DNA from: Daucus carota subsp. sativus
Taxonomy: Eukaryota > Streptophyta > Magnoliopsida > Apiales > Apiaceae
Assembly (NCBI RefSeq): GCF_001625215.2
Contig: NC_030385.2
Location: forward strand, 12,455,135 to 12,519,134
Reading direction: 5' to 3'
Length of the DNA: 64,000 nucleotides
The position numbers and the translations under genes are program-made. The notes under the pieces are model-generated. The model searched no databases. It was given only the letters and a program-made list of their open reading frames with translations, and had not been told where the DNA came from. This document shows, piece by piece, positions 26,020 to 38,067 of the stretch (within the stretch, counting starts at the first letter, position 1; each line of letters starts with the position of its first letter).

Positions 26020-27159
26020 GGGAAAATAGATTTTTTTGCCACCCAACTTATTATTTGTTTAGAAACTTAACACTGAACTATAATTTTTTTCTTTTTTGTC
26101 ACTAATATTAGGTTCAGACTTTTTTTTGTCACTAACGTTAGGTTCGGATTTGATTATTAACACTATGTTATTTTTTTAGCATTATTAAAATATAGTGTTA
26201 GTCTGCAATATAACGGCGATCTGATATGTGTCTATATCTTTATATGTAGTGTCCTAGGTAGTTTACCTTGGAGGACGAGAGTTAGACACGCATTTTAAGA
26301 CTCCAAAAAATTTCAAAAATTATTTTATTTTATTTTTTCTTAATAAAATTTAATGTTGGTTTTTTTTCCCTTAAAAAAACGTTGGATTTTTTTTTTGTCA
26401 CTAACGTTATGTTTTGATTTGATTATTAACAATATGTTATTTTTTTAGCATTATAAAAACATAGTGGTGGTCTGCAATATTATGGTAATATGATATGTGT
26501 CTATAACATTATATACAGTCTTCTATATGCCCCCTAGAAGTACGAGAGTTTAACAGGCATTTTAAGAACCTAAAAAATTTAGTTTTATAAATTATTTTAA
26601 GACTCCACAAAAATATAGTATCACTTGACTTAATTTTACTTAAGAATTGATTGTAGATGATAATTTGTTTGAAGTCATTGATTTTATATTGATAATTTAA
26701 TGAATTTTTAGAATTCTAATTATAATTCTTCCTAATTTTACCACTTATTTATGTCATTATTACTCCCTCCGTCCATCTCATCTTTTATAGTTCTTTACCA
26801 CTACTTATCATGTATTTTAAGGTTCACACTTTTTATAAAATATAGTTCCATAAGTTAATTTTGAGATTTCCTTTCTAAGTAAAAAAATGCGTACTCTCGT
26901 CCTCCAAGATAAACTACCTAGGACATATGGAGTACTACATATAAATATATAGACACAGATCACCATTACATTGCAGACTACCCTTATATTTTAATAATGT
27001 TAAAAAAAATAACATAGTGTTAATAATCAAATCCGAACCTAACGTTAGTGACAAAAAAATCCGAACTTAACATTAGTGACAAAAAAGAAAAAAATTATAG
27101 TTCAGTGGTAGGTTTCTAAATAAATAATAAGTTGGGTGGCAAAAAAATCTATTTTCCCA
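26020..27159. mobile_element. MULE-like non-autonomous element with long inverted ends
   Basis: The left end gggaaaatagatttttttgcc continues for about 80 bp and is repeated inverted at the right end (ggcaaaaaaatctattttccc). Further inside, 26190-26290 is inverted at about 26890-26990 (both containing acctaggaca-type and cgtcctcca-type blocks), so the element is largely palindromic. Flanking AATTTTTTT on both sides could be a 9-bp target duplication but is low-complexity. A Stowaway-type end (ctccctccgtcc) occurs inside at about 26763. Related to 30797-31723. Confidence 0.7.
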
Positions 27160-27585
27160 AATTTTTTTTACTATTTTTCCATTCAGCGAACGATTAAAAA
27201 TTGACAAAACCGTGATTAAGTAACAAAATTGTTAAAAAAAAAATAGTTCTAGTAAGGAATCTGTTCTATTTTTATCATCAATATATCAATATAATAATAA
27301 ATTTGATAAATATGAACGAAAACAAAGAGGTTCAATTATTGATCGGAAAATTGTTTCAGCTTTTGAATATTTGTTAGTAGCTAAGTTGTTTGGAGAATAA
27401 ACATTATCAAGATAAATGTTGAGTTATAAGAAAACGGAAGATAAATTTTAGATTTCTTGGTTGCTAGTTATCTTAAAATTTTAGATGTTTTTACTAATGA
27501 AGTTTGTAAAATAAAGTAACGTTAAATGCAAGTGTCAATTAACTTTTTAACTTATAAAATCGAATCTTTTTTCGTGTGAATCTTA

Positions 27586-27915
27586 GGTTGTGTTCACTTA
27601 GTCTTGGTGGAATGGAATGAGGGGAGAATAAAATGGAAAATTATATACAAATTTTAGGGAGAAAAAAAAAGTATGAGGCAATAGTGAAAAAATATGAATG
27701 TGTTTAAATTTTTTGTGATAAAGATGGTAAGGAAACATGATTTAGAAATAGAATGAGTATTCCTTTCAAAACATACGGGTTAAAATTATAATTAAAAAAT
27801 GGGAATAGAATGATTGAAAGAATGAAAACTATATACATTTTCTTTGATCAACATCATATTATAGTTCAAAATTCATTTCATTCTCCTTCCATTCCATTTA
27901 ATCCAAGTGAACACA
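27586..27915. mobile_element. MITE with GGTTGTGTTCAC ends
   Basis: Left end ggttgtgttcacttag and right end ccaagtgaacaca, flanked on both sides by TTA (3-bp target duplication, PIF/Harbinger-like). Same family as 22343-22670. Confidence 0.8.
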
Positions 27916-28404
27916 TTAGAGTTAAAGCAATTCCAATTATAAAACACATATCGTATATTGTGCTGGAGAGTATCATATTTAATAAAATTTTGCAACTTTC
28001 AAAAAAAAAGAAAAAAAATCTTAACTCTTGAAAAATCGCTTTCCAAACGTATTTTCTTTTTTAATCACTAACAAAAGGCACATCATCGATCATCATATTA
28101 AAATTATATATTTTATTTATAACAGTTTAAATATAATACACTATATTCAAAATATAATCAACCAATATATTCAATACTTATACAGCTCCAATTTAGCTAG
28201 ATTAATGTAAAAATGGAATAAAAGAAAAACATTTACCGGGAAAACCAATTGAAGATAGTAAATAGCATGTTTAGTTTCAACTCGGCTGGAGATCATTATT
28301 AAATTAGAAAAATTGTTCATGTCTTTCTCTTTTAATATTTAAACACGTTAAATTTTAAATTACACTCTGTTACTCTGCATAATGAGAATCTTGATTCAAA
28401 TTTA
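27916..28404. other. No gene recognised
   Basis: AT-rich spacer. Small open frames at 27810-28031 and 28028-28210 are A/T-run artefacts without family features. Confidence 0.4.
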
Positions 28405-28653
28405 GGGGCCGTTTGGGTGAGTTTAAAATAAATGCTTATTACTTAAAGTAAATAAGTGAAGTATAAGTTAGAAGCAAGTTAAGACTTATAAATGATAAAA
28501 GTGTTTGGGAAATAAGTAAAAACCGTGAGACAAAAGCTAGTAATCGTAGCTTTTTTTAAGTACTTCTTGACTTCTTACACAAACGGTAGAAATAAGTGCT
28601 TATAACTTATAATTCAGAAGCCGGTCTTATAGGCCGATCCCAAACACCCACTT
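28405..28653. mobile_element. MITE with GGGCCGTTTGGG-type ends
   Basis: Left end ggggccgtttgggtgag; right end gatcccaaacacccact read inverted. The internal aatgcttattacttaaagta block matches the copy at 3431-3663. Confidence 0.65.
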
Positions 28654-29344
28654 AGTAATCATAGACTCTAGGACACCTGAGGGATGTCTTTGTGTTATAA
28701 ACACTAGTATTATTTATGACCAGTATACTTGAGTTGTGTATGATGAAAAGTGGTATTGGGATTTCGTCTTAGATTCTTGAGGTTTGTACTTGTTGCAAGC
28801 AGATACTGTGATTAGCTTTATTGATAAATCTTGATGCTTTGATTGTTACCGATTTAGCCAACTTATGTTTGTTTTACCATTTGTTAATTTGTTGCTCTGT
28901 TTTATCATTTCCAATTATCTGGATGATCTCATATACTAGCTATTTGTTTTATCAGTTTCATGCATACTAGAGGGGACCATATGATTACACTGATATCAGC
29001 CAAAATCAATACTAGATCAAATTGTCAGAACGGGATAATTAACCCCCTCAGATATACATGTTATTGGATGATTACATGATCAAACCAGCATTCTTTAGAC
29101 TACATAAAAATTTGCCAGGCAAGCAAGAAATTTTATTGCTACCATTAACCCCGGAGGACATTATTGCAAGGATAGAATTTTTTTACAACAAAATGATGTA
29201 ATAATATATTTAAAACTGATACTGATGGATGATACGACAAATGGGTGTGATTAAATATCTAGCAGACGGAATTCTTGGCTCCTTGATTGTATGACTAGAA
29301 CGAATGCTCCTTATTCATAACTTATCTACTCATATCTTCTTTCA
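28654..29344. other. Spacer and 3' region of the hydrolase gene
   Basis: No coding sequence recognised. On the minus strand this lies downstream of the hydrolase stop codon (29345-29347) and would include its 3' UTR. Confidence 0.5.
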
Positions 29345-32300
29345 TCACTTTGTCTCTACCATCTTCAGGTCATTTAACCATTGTAGGATATATTCGGCAC
29401 CTTTTTCCCATGAAATATCCAACATCATGTCGTGTGCAACCTCTTCAATGCAGACCGGTTCCACACCATAGAATATCCCTGTCTCACCAACTCCTTTAGC
29501 ATCCTATAAAATATAACTTTGTCAATTCTCATGCAAGTGAAATGTAACATCGTGAACAACAGAAGGAAAATTTTATTAATAGAGATGATCAAGGGATCAT
29601 ATAAAAGAGTGAAGAAGCATATTCCAGTGCAAGTGAAATGCTGAAATTAAATTTGGTGGAAGGTTATGTAATAGACAACTTGAACCTTGAGTAAAGTTGT
29701 AATTCTATAGTAGTGGAAAGTATTTTACCACTATAAAGTCATCATTTGCACCCAAGACAAGTATTTGAAGAGATGGATCTCGCGCTACAGGTACGGGTAG
29801 TGAAGCATTAAGCTTTCTGAGATCAAACAATGGCAATCTTGAACTTTCTGTCATCAGCTTCTGATACCTAGAACATATCACATGCAGAACAAGTAGTTCA
29901 AGGCTTTAGCAGCATTCAAAACGAAGAACTATGGGATAAAATGTCAAAGACCCTAGCAAGGATGCATAATGATGTACGGCACGAAGGACCTTGTTACAAA
30001 TGTTTTTGCTTTAATAGTCAGAATCATAATACTAGTGCAGAACTTAGTTCTCAGATGAAGCCCAATCAGGAAATCCTAAATGTATTGAATGATATGTCAT
30101 ATACACCTTTCCTTGCAAAGCCTCTCTTAAATTGAGAAGCATTGGTGGTTTCAAAATATCAGTAAAAGTTTACTGCCAACCTAGTGCTGACTGCTGAGAG
30201 GTTTGTCCCGCTACCAATCTCCAGCTACAGGGGTAATAGCAATCCGTGGTTTCTTTTCCTTTTTTCAAGTCATTGAAATGGTGCCATACACGATTTCTTC
30301 ATGTGCTACCCATCATGTTCCATTTTACACTCCATATTATAGTCCAAGTATTATATTTGAATCCGTTTATTTACAAGACAACTATATACTGCTTTACTTA
30401 CAAATAGTAATGAGTTGTCCAGAGACTAGAACAAACCTTAAGACTAGATTATCCTCCATTGCTGCAGAGAAAAATGTTTCCTTACACAAGGGCAGAGAAG
30501 TTTGAAAAGCTTTGGCTGCCAGGCTTCGTGTGACCTGATCGAAATATTTACTTTAGTCTTATTACATTTATGATCTGTATCTAAAGATGTTAAGTAAAAG
30601 GACTACAGGTATATGCAGAAAGACATAGGAGGAGTAAGTGACCGCTTACTTTGTAGTTTGTTCTATTAGAGATATAGAGATGTTAAATATGTGGGGGCCC
30701 TTAAGCGGCTGCTTTCATTCTTTGTTATTGAGGCAGGCAGCAGCCATGAGTAGTAGTAGCCGTATTCTAAACAAAAGCGGTTTTATATTGAAACAAGGGA
30801 AAATGAATTTTTTTATCACTCAACTATCTATCTGTTTAGAAACCTACCATTGAACTATATATATATATATATATTTTTTTTCTTATCACTAACGTCACCT
30901 TGACATTAGAATTTAAGCATTCCGCTAACTATTCCGTCAATTTTTAAGAAAAATGGATTTTTTTTATCACAAAACTATTGATTCTTTTAGAAAATTACCT
31001 TCAAACAATAAACTTAATTAATATAACTGGTAACGTTACATACATTTCTCATTTACTGTATTTTTGTTAAGTTTTATAATTAACTAGTTAAAAAATATCA
31101 TCACAGATTGTTTTGTGTACAGATACATGGTAGATATATATAACTTGGTTATTATATACTCGGTAACGGGAATATATATATTTGAATTATTATGACTTGG
31201 GGAAGAAAATAAGTTACGGTTTCAAATAACTTTAATATAATATATCGTGATATCTCTTCTTTTTCAATAAATTTCCAAATTAAGCATACTGAACTTATTC
31301 GGCGAAGTAGTGCGTACTTATTTTAGGACGTGATTCAAGATATTCATGTAAAATGACCAAAATGATTCAATAGTAAAAAATTGAGAAGGCTTCACTGAGT
31401 TGAGGCTAAGCTACTAAAATTAATATTTAAGATACATCATCTATGTATTCCACACTGGCAGTTGATTACTAAAACCTAATGAAATGCTTATAATCAAATA
31501 CAAATATAGCATCTGAAAAAAAATACCATGTAATTTAGCGGTAAGTTGCTAAAAGTGTAAATAGTTGAGTGACAAAAACAATTAGTTTTCCACTATAAAA
31601 CTTAACGGAATGACTAAAATTACAAACGTCCATAACGTGAGTGATAATATAGAATAAAATAAATGCTCGGTGAATAGTTTCTGAAAAAGGTAATAGTTTA
31701 GTGATAAAAAAATCTATTTTCCCCTGAAATAGATATGTGTCACGAATGTAACCAACCAATGCATCAAAAAGAGCAGTGCAACTTAGCATTATGCTGTGAA
31801 CATGTAACTTTACTAATCAGGCTTCTTTGGTTTGCCAACCTTGTAATTAGTTCTGTACACATTTAATAATGTATGCTTTGTTGAGTTGATACTTGTAAAA
31901 GGCATAAAAAGAACAACTGATGTACTGTTCAACTTGTTGAGATAAAAAGAAACTCGGTTTTCCTATCATTCCTAAGGAATTCTCTTGCTTTCATATCAAA
32001 AAACTGTCATTTTTATCTAGGAAATCTTTTAGTCAACATTAGGGGAGTACAGACATTAGAGGACCAGTTGATTAAACAAATTCCAACTTTCTCAATAGTC
32101 TAGTGTCGAAACTTATTATGACTGAACTTACAAATTACAGAAAGTACAATTTCATATGCGCAGACTGCTTCTAATAGGAGTCGAATATACCACACATTTG
32201 TCAAAATGCAAATTCCACATAAGGGGTCGAAATCAGATACCTTAAAAGCAGCGACGGGATTGGAAAATAGATATCACCAAACTAGCCCACTGAAAGAATA

Positions 32301-34110
32301 AAAGCAAAACCTTTCTTAATTCAGTTATACTTCAATCAGCAAAAAGAAAAAGAAGGTTATACTTCTGGTAAAAGAAGAGACATAATGCATAAGAAAGCAC
32401 CTGTTTCCCGAAGGTGGTACAGAACAAAGAAGCACAGCTCCATGAAGATTCGGGTGCAAGCTCATAATTTCTGTGCCTAAACACATTATTGATATTGTAA
32501 TTAATTACTCTGATAAATTTGAACAAGATATGTATGTTAACTAGAATTAGGTAAAGATTGCATAAGGTTCAACAAATACTATCCCGCATGCGCCATAGTA
32601 TGCAATCTAAATTTGGTTTTAACAATAATCCTGGTTTTAATTGAAGAAATACCAATATATAGTAAATCACTATTCTTAGTGAATTTTGATGCTTTGAATT
32701 ATTATAAAGCATTATATGACTTTGTAAACACTTTCCTCAGCCTTGAGATCCCGTAGATGTAATGCTAACCTGTCAATTGTCTGGATTGTGTATTTGCAAT
32801 GTAATACTGCACGATTAGTCCTCCAAATGAGTGACCAAGTAATACAGGGGGAAACTTGGTTTCTTTGCGGATGAAGTCAGCGACGTTACCTGCATGTGTC
32901 TACTGCAGAACTTAGATTACCAGGGTAAGTAAGTCAGTAAGATAAAGAAAGGGATTGCCTGGTCTGCAAACACAAAGGAAATAGTGCAGTTCAGCTTACT
33001 CAGATGAAATAAACTACCTCGAGGGAGCCTGCAACTGGACCAGACGGCTCATCACTTTCACCCTATCAATGCTAAGAAAACTAGCTAAAATATATGGCTT
33101 GGTTTGCTGATGTCAAATAAAGTGCAAGACCATAACTGGATATATTAAGTTGGCACGGACATATAAAAGACACTGCATACTATGGAATTAAATTAATATT
33201 GTGAATCTTGACACATGTGTTGTGGAGTAAAAGAAATATTTAAACTGAACTATAACATTTCCTGCTCTTTTATTTCATGGTCTACTCTAGTTTTCAGCTA
33301 GACACAGGTAAAAACATTTCAGATTTGTTTTACAATTTATCTTCTGATATTTAATGAGCAACACCATTCAATAAGTAGGTGACAAAACTACAGCTTAGTA
33401 GTTCCAAACAACGAATAAAGCGTGCGTATTAAAAAAAATCAATTATCTATGATGCTAAATATTAGCTAACACAACCATTAGCAGTGGATGCCTCTCACCC
33501 AGTCACCCTTACTACCAAAAGAATGTCTACGTCAAGAGTCTTGGCAACGACAAATGTGTGCGTGAGTATATAAATTTCTCGCAATTGACCTTAAAAAATC
33601 TAGCACTATACTTCAAGATTGGTCTTTAGGCCTCAGAATATTAGAAACAGCAAATAAAATAAAATAAAATAATCCAAGAGCTATGAACACATTTCACAGT
33701 GATTATCAAAACAAAACAATTCTAAGTGCCTTAATATTAAAATAGAGTACAAGGGGCAGACAGACCTGACCCAGCAAGCTGAGGGCATAACAATCATAAC
33801 CATGAGTTGAAAAGAATGGCAACCAATGTTCAGCCCAACACCAAGCTGCATGAAAGCTTCCATGGATGAACACTAAAGGTGGGTTTAAGTTCAGACACTC
33901 TTTTTTCCCAACTGGGTCTGTAAGTTCCACACCTTTTTGGTAGATGACTTCCATTTTCAGACCAGAAGGCAGCTGGTGGAAAAGACGGTACTGCCCCTGC
34001 TTCAGCTCATAAGGTACCCTCATTTTGGACTCCCTCTGTAGAGTGGCACGGGGTATAATGGTCTTTCTGGGGTAGAGTGTAGTTGCCAGAGCTAAACAGT
34101 GGGGAGCCAT
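29345..34110 (-). pseudogene. Alpha/beta-hydrolase gene with an in-frame stop in exon 5
   Basis: A plant alpha/beta-hydrolase-fold protein of unknown substrate, probably with an N-terminal organelle signal. Eight minus-strand exons: 33766-34110, 33018-33062, 32770-32899, 32401-32470, 32241-32289, 30437-30534, 29729-29867 and 29345-29503. All phases fit and would give 344 codons. Motifs: oxyanion HGSFHAAW (83-90), nucleophile elbow LGHSFGG (Ser154), acid region LGANDDFIV (Asp288/289) and EVAHDMML (His316). Codon 202, in the 49-bp exon 5, is TGA (32274-32276) within GLVW-stop-YLFSNP. From my recollection of the family an arginine is expected there, so CGA to TGA is likely. Truncation at 201 residues would lose the Asp and His. 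Skipping exon 5 breaks the frame. Every other exon is clean, so the lesion is recent, an allele, or a base error. Type 'pseudogene' is provisional. Confidence 0.85.
30797..31723. mobile_element. MULE-like element in the hydrolase intron
   Basis: Left end gggaaaatgaatttttttatc and right end gataaaaaaatctattttccc are inverted, and the tctgtttagaaacctaccattg-type block recurs. Flanks ttgaaacaa and ctgaaatag are a degenerate 9-bp duplication (about 6/9). It is a relative of 26020-27159 with a shared terminal 'cactcaacta' theme, and lies wholly inside the intron between hydrolase exons 5 and 6. An additional inner end-like stretch at about 31545-31590 suggests nesting. Confidence 0.6.
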
Positions 34111-34977
34111 TCTTGGTTCTTGGTTTGAAAATGCAAGTTTTTAGTATGAACCCACTGCCCTTTAATCAGTACCGTACTGCAGTAGCAGTTAACTATGAAA
34201 TTTTATATTTATTATTTTTAGTATCACCTGTATATATGTTTGACCTTTTTTTATTTTTAAAGCAAATCCTTGAAAATTATATAATATGATTTGTTTCTGA
34301 GAAAATAAGAAAATTTTAATTTTTTTCTACAAAAAGAATAAAGACAAACCAGGAAGATTACTCACTTAAATTGACTTTTTCCCGTTTTTTTAATGTAGAT
34401 TTATACTAAATTTTCAAATTGCACTTTTTATTTGTTAAACTAATTTTATTATTCCTTCCGCTTCATTTTTTTTTACAGCTTTTGTGTGTTACAATATAGT
34501 TTCATAAATTATATTTATTTTATATATCAAATTTGATTCATAATATTTTTTATAAAATTAAATTTTATATGAGGTTTAAAATACAAATTCGTTCCAGGAT
34601 AAACAACCTAAGAGATAGATAAGGAGAAAGATTTATGTGTTTATTTTTGTTTTAATTAGCTTATATCTTTATAAAAAAGGACTCTGTACAGTGCTCTTTT
34701 AGATTTAGTATGAAGAAAACTAATGCGCAAATATGACTAAAGAAACTTTATGGTTCTGAAGAGTGTATGTGAAATCAGAAATGAGTTGCTTGGACTCAGA
34801 GGAAAGAAGTGTTGTATGTCAGTCCATATTTTGATCTCATTGATGCTGTAACAAAGAAGCATTGAACTTCAAATTTACTGCACATTATTCCTCGAAAACA
34901 AATCACTAATAGCAAGAAAAGCCTCTACTATCTTTGTCATAGGAAAATGGATACTCTGTCAGCTGATCATTTTTGCA
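34111..34977. other. Hydrolase 5' region and ABA4 3' region
   Basis: No gene. The left part is the presumed hydrolase promoter (TATATA-like sequence at 34231-34237); the right part is the ABA4 3' UTR. Both genes are on the minus strand and about 0.87 kb apart. Confidence 0.5.
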
Positions 34978-37164
34978 TTAATGGATCTCGCGTTTGGCAG
35001 TTCTTCCACCTGTGGTTAGAGCTTTGGTAATTTCATGCGATAAGATTCCTATCGGGCAAAAGAGTAGACAGAAGGAAACAGAATGCCTTGTTTCAACAGA
35101 ATTCTGCAGTCCATCTTGAAATATTTGCCTGCATAATTAGAAAATGGTTTAACTGTGAGAATTTAATTTTAATGGACTGCAGGCACCCTGACGTATATGC
35201 ACATTCAAACACTTACGAACCTTGCTGCAAAGAGATCCACAGCCAACAAATGAATCCATGCCGAAGCTAATGTCAACTCACTGGAAAACATCTTAGCTAT
35301 ACCAGATAACTGCACAATAAAAATATTGAGCCAAAGATGGACCAAAATCATCACTTTTACCTCAAAAAAAATTTCCCAAAATGTTTAATAATTTTAACGA
35401 GTAAAAAGCTTAAGCTTTTGTTTGTGCTAGTCTGAGACGTACCTCAGGCAGCCAGTATTGACTTGCAAACATCAACCGAAATGTATCAGGTGTCCAAGAG
35501 AGGTAGAGTAGGTATGCATATAAAAGTCCAAGACCAACATATGGAACTGCACTTTGAATACACTTCTTAGTCTGAATTTGGTAGATAAAACAAATAATTA
35601 GTCACATGGCTCAAGTTTCTATTATTTTCATGTCTGATTACATATGTGAAGTTGTGAACATAAAATCAGTCAAAGCAGTCACCATGTCTCAATAAATTAT
35701 TACCAGAGTAGCTTTTGGAGCCAGAACCATGAGGGTGTAAAATGGAAGAACAGCGGCGGTTGCCAACGTAAAAACACTACTTGCAATTTGAGAATTTGTA
35801 AACCCTGCAAGGCCACAGTGAAAAGACTGCCATTAAGTCATACACATCAAGGTCAGGTATATGCAAGAACTATGGCATAATTAGCCTCTGCTGGGTTCCA
35901 GACAACCACCCTCAACCAGTTGCTTAGAATAAAAATGCATATATGTCAATCAATTTAATTACCCCTATCAAACAACTAGATCATTCCTTATGCCAAAAGT
36001 ACATCAGATCAAAGCTTTGGTTTTATTATACACGATTATATTTTGTTGCATAGTTTTGCATCATTGACCATCAAGATTTCATTGCATTTCATTTGTTCAA
36101 AATCACAGGTGCTTTCATCAATAAAGGTAAAGTAACTGATACATATTTCTAAGAATTTGTGATAACTACACAAAATTAGACACAAGTAAAAATGTTTGGT
36201 AGATTTAAAGAAAGGGGGCTCACATGAAGCCTGCACTCCAGAGCTTTTTCTGTGAAGCACAAATCTTTCCATAGTCGGACCAGCAATAGATATTGATCCT
36301 CTCTTAAAACTCCATTCTTTTCTCATCTTTGTCCAAAGCACCACATGTTGGCCATAAAGGTCACTGTTTGTGCCTTCAATAGCAACTGGGTTTAGCTGAA
36401 TCTTGCTGATATTATAGAAGCCCTTCCTAGTCAAGCTTGAATGTTCGGTCTACAAGGCGAGAATGGAAGTAACAGTTAATGAGAAGCAACCAAGTACCAG
36501 CACCATATAATACGAAAATTTACTAAGCATTCAGTTTCAAGATTTTCATCATAAGCATTTGGGAGACAGTATAAAGATAGATACTTTAATAATTCCCATG
36601 TCCAACTCGGCAAGTACTGCCCCAACTTTAGGATTGAAACCAGGAGGGCATTTTGATTCTCAAGAACAAACTTGTTCATTATTTTGCAAACTTAACTGTG
36701 ATGGCTATAAAGAAAATCGATCAAGAATAAGAAGGATTCAACAATCACATTTTCAGTTCCTGAAATGATCAGTCCAACACACATTTAGGTGGCAGAATTT
36801 CAACCTGTTAATTATGAATTCCAGAAAATTTCACCCTTATAAAAACATAAATCTACAATACGAACTGATAAACTAATGCACCCATTCCAAAATTACTCCA
36901 GCTCAGTCAAAAAAAACAAGACATGTCAACAAATGCCCAATCCAGTAAAAATTCTTCGTTTCAATTTCGACACTCGTATGCATATACGTGTGCTTAATAT
37001 AATCAAGAATCCTCAGTTATTGCCCAAAAAAAAAAAGCAGACAACTTGGCCATCTATATATATAATATGTATGTAGGACAGGGACAAAGATATGCATTTG
37101 AGCACCAAGAAGATACCTTGAGTGAAGAGATCTGATAGCAACAAAGGCAAGAAGATAATGGCAT
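34978..37164 (-). CDS. ABA4: ABA4 (DUF4281), neoxanthin-synthesis membrane protein
   Basis: A chloroplast envelope protein required to make neoxanthin from violaxanthin, and so for much stress-induced abscisic acid. Six minus-strand exons: 37117-37164, 36224-36449, 35704-35804, 35443-35571, 35221-35309 and 34978-35128, totalling 247 residues with consistent phases. The first ~85 residues are a basic, Ser-rich plastid transit region ending SSGVQASW. Four hydrophobic segments follow: about 98-120 ([20 protein letters not shown]), 133-151, 180-197 and 213-233. Diagnostic blocks are [56 protein letters not shown] and [20 protein letters not shown] 37164 was chosen because a TATA box lies 82 bp upstream and the reading frame upstream has no other ATG. 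It appears intact. Confidence 0.93.
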
Positions 37165-37245
37165 TCTTGTTGAGAAGCTAATTGACTCCCAATAAACAAA
37201 TTTGCAATTTTTAAGAAGAAAGATAGGAGCTTTCTTGTTCACTCA

Positions 37246-37253
37246 CTTATATA
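37246..37253 (-). promoter_or_regulatory. TATA box of ABA4
   Basis: TATATAAG on the minus strand, 82 bp upstream of the chosen start codon. Expected transcription start about 37215-37220. This supports ATG 37164 as the true start. Confidence 0.6.
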
Positions 37254-38067
37254 CCAATATATATGAATACAAAGTGAAAGAGGGCATCAAGGGCAAGGGC
37301 CATTCAGCAATTATGCCACATCAACAATTACCAGAAAATTGGGTTCATGTTTCACTCAAACTGAGTTAATGGAGATAAAGCTTTCTGCTTTTATGTATAA
37401 TAAAGAAGTGGTCACTTTCATTGTTTTTTTGTTTGGATAAATGATAAAGCTTTAGGCATGTACAATTCCAGCATGTGAGGTTGATTGAGATGGGCTGAAG
37501 TGTAATGTGATGTATTGAGATAATGTTCTTTAAGTTTGAGTGGATTATCACATTATCTCAATCAATTGGAATCAATCAGAAATATCAGAAAATGTATCAA
37601 AATATAGCTATATTATTCACAACAAACTCCAGAGTCATTATTTGTTTTTGAAATCAGTATATGTTTTCATTTAAGCCCGGGCTAATATCGAATGATCAAT
37701 ATTAGAATTATTATTTCTGATTTCCACTGCCAATAATGATAATAAGGTGACTTTATCAGTCAGAAATACAAATTGTACTTTTTCAGGTAAGAACTTCAAG
37801 CTCAGCTCCTAACTGTAGTTAATCTTTATAATCAGTAAGAATAAAAATCACAAGTCCAAAAAAAAGAAGTTACAAGTCAAACTCGAGCAAGAACTTAAAA
37901 TGTACTGGTATAAACTAAGGACTAATCTGGTACCAGACTGTTTACTTTATTTTCTATTTCAGAATGAATGTATAAATTGATGTTGTGCTCCCTAGCTCAA
38001 TTAAATGGAGCAACCACATCTTCCTTTTCCGAGTACAGTCTTCAGTAGGAATTCTTTTGAGCAGCAG
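37254..38067. other. Spacer between ABA4 and the MAGL-like gene
   Basis: ABA4 upstream region and the 3' region of the next gene. No coding region or clear repeat was seen. The short inverted motif around 37500-37565 (cattatctcaat / attgagataatg) could form a hairpin. Confidence 0.45.

Noticed and set aside
36476..36679. Minus-strand frame with a protein-like [18 protein letters not shown] stretch
   Set aside because: It lies inside the first ABA4 intron, is not needed for the transit peptide and has no recognised relative.
37165..37242. Upstream extension of ABA4
   Set aside because: The frame is open but has no ATG and lies within or just below the TATA box region.
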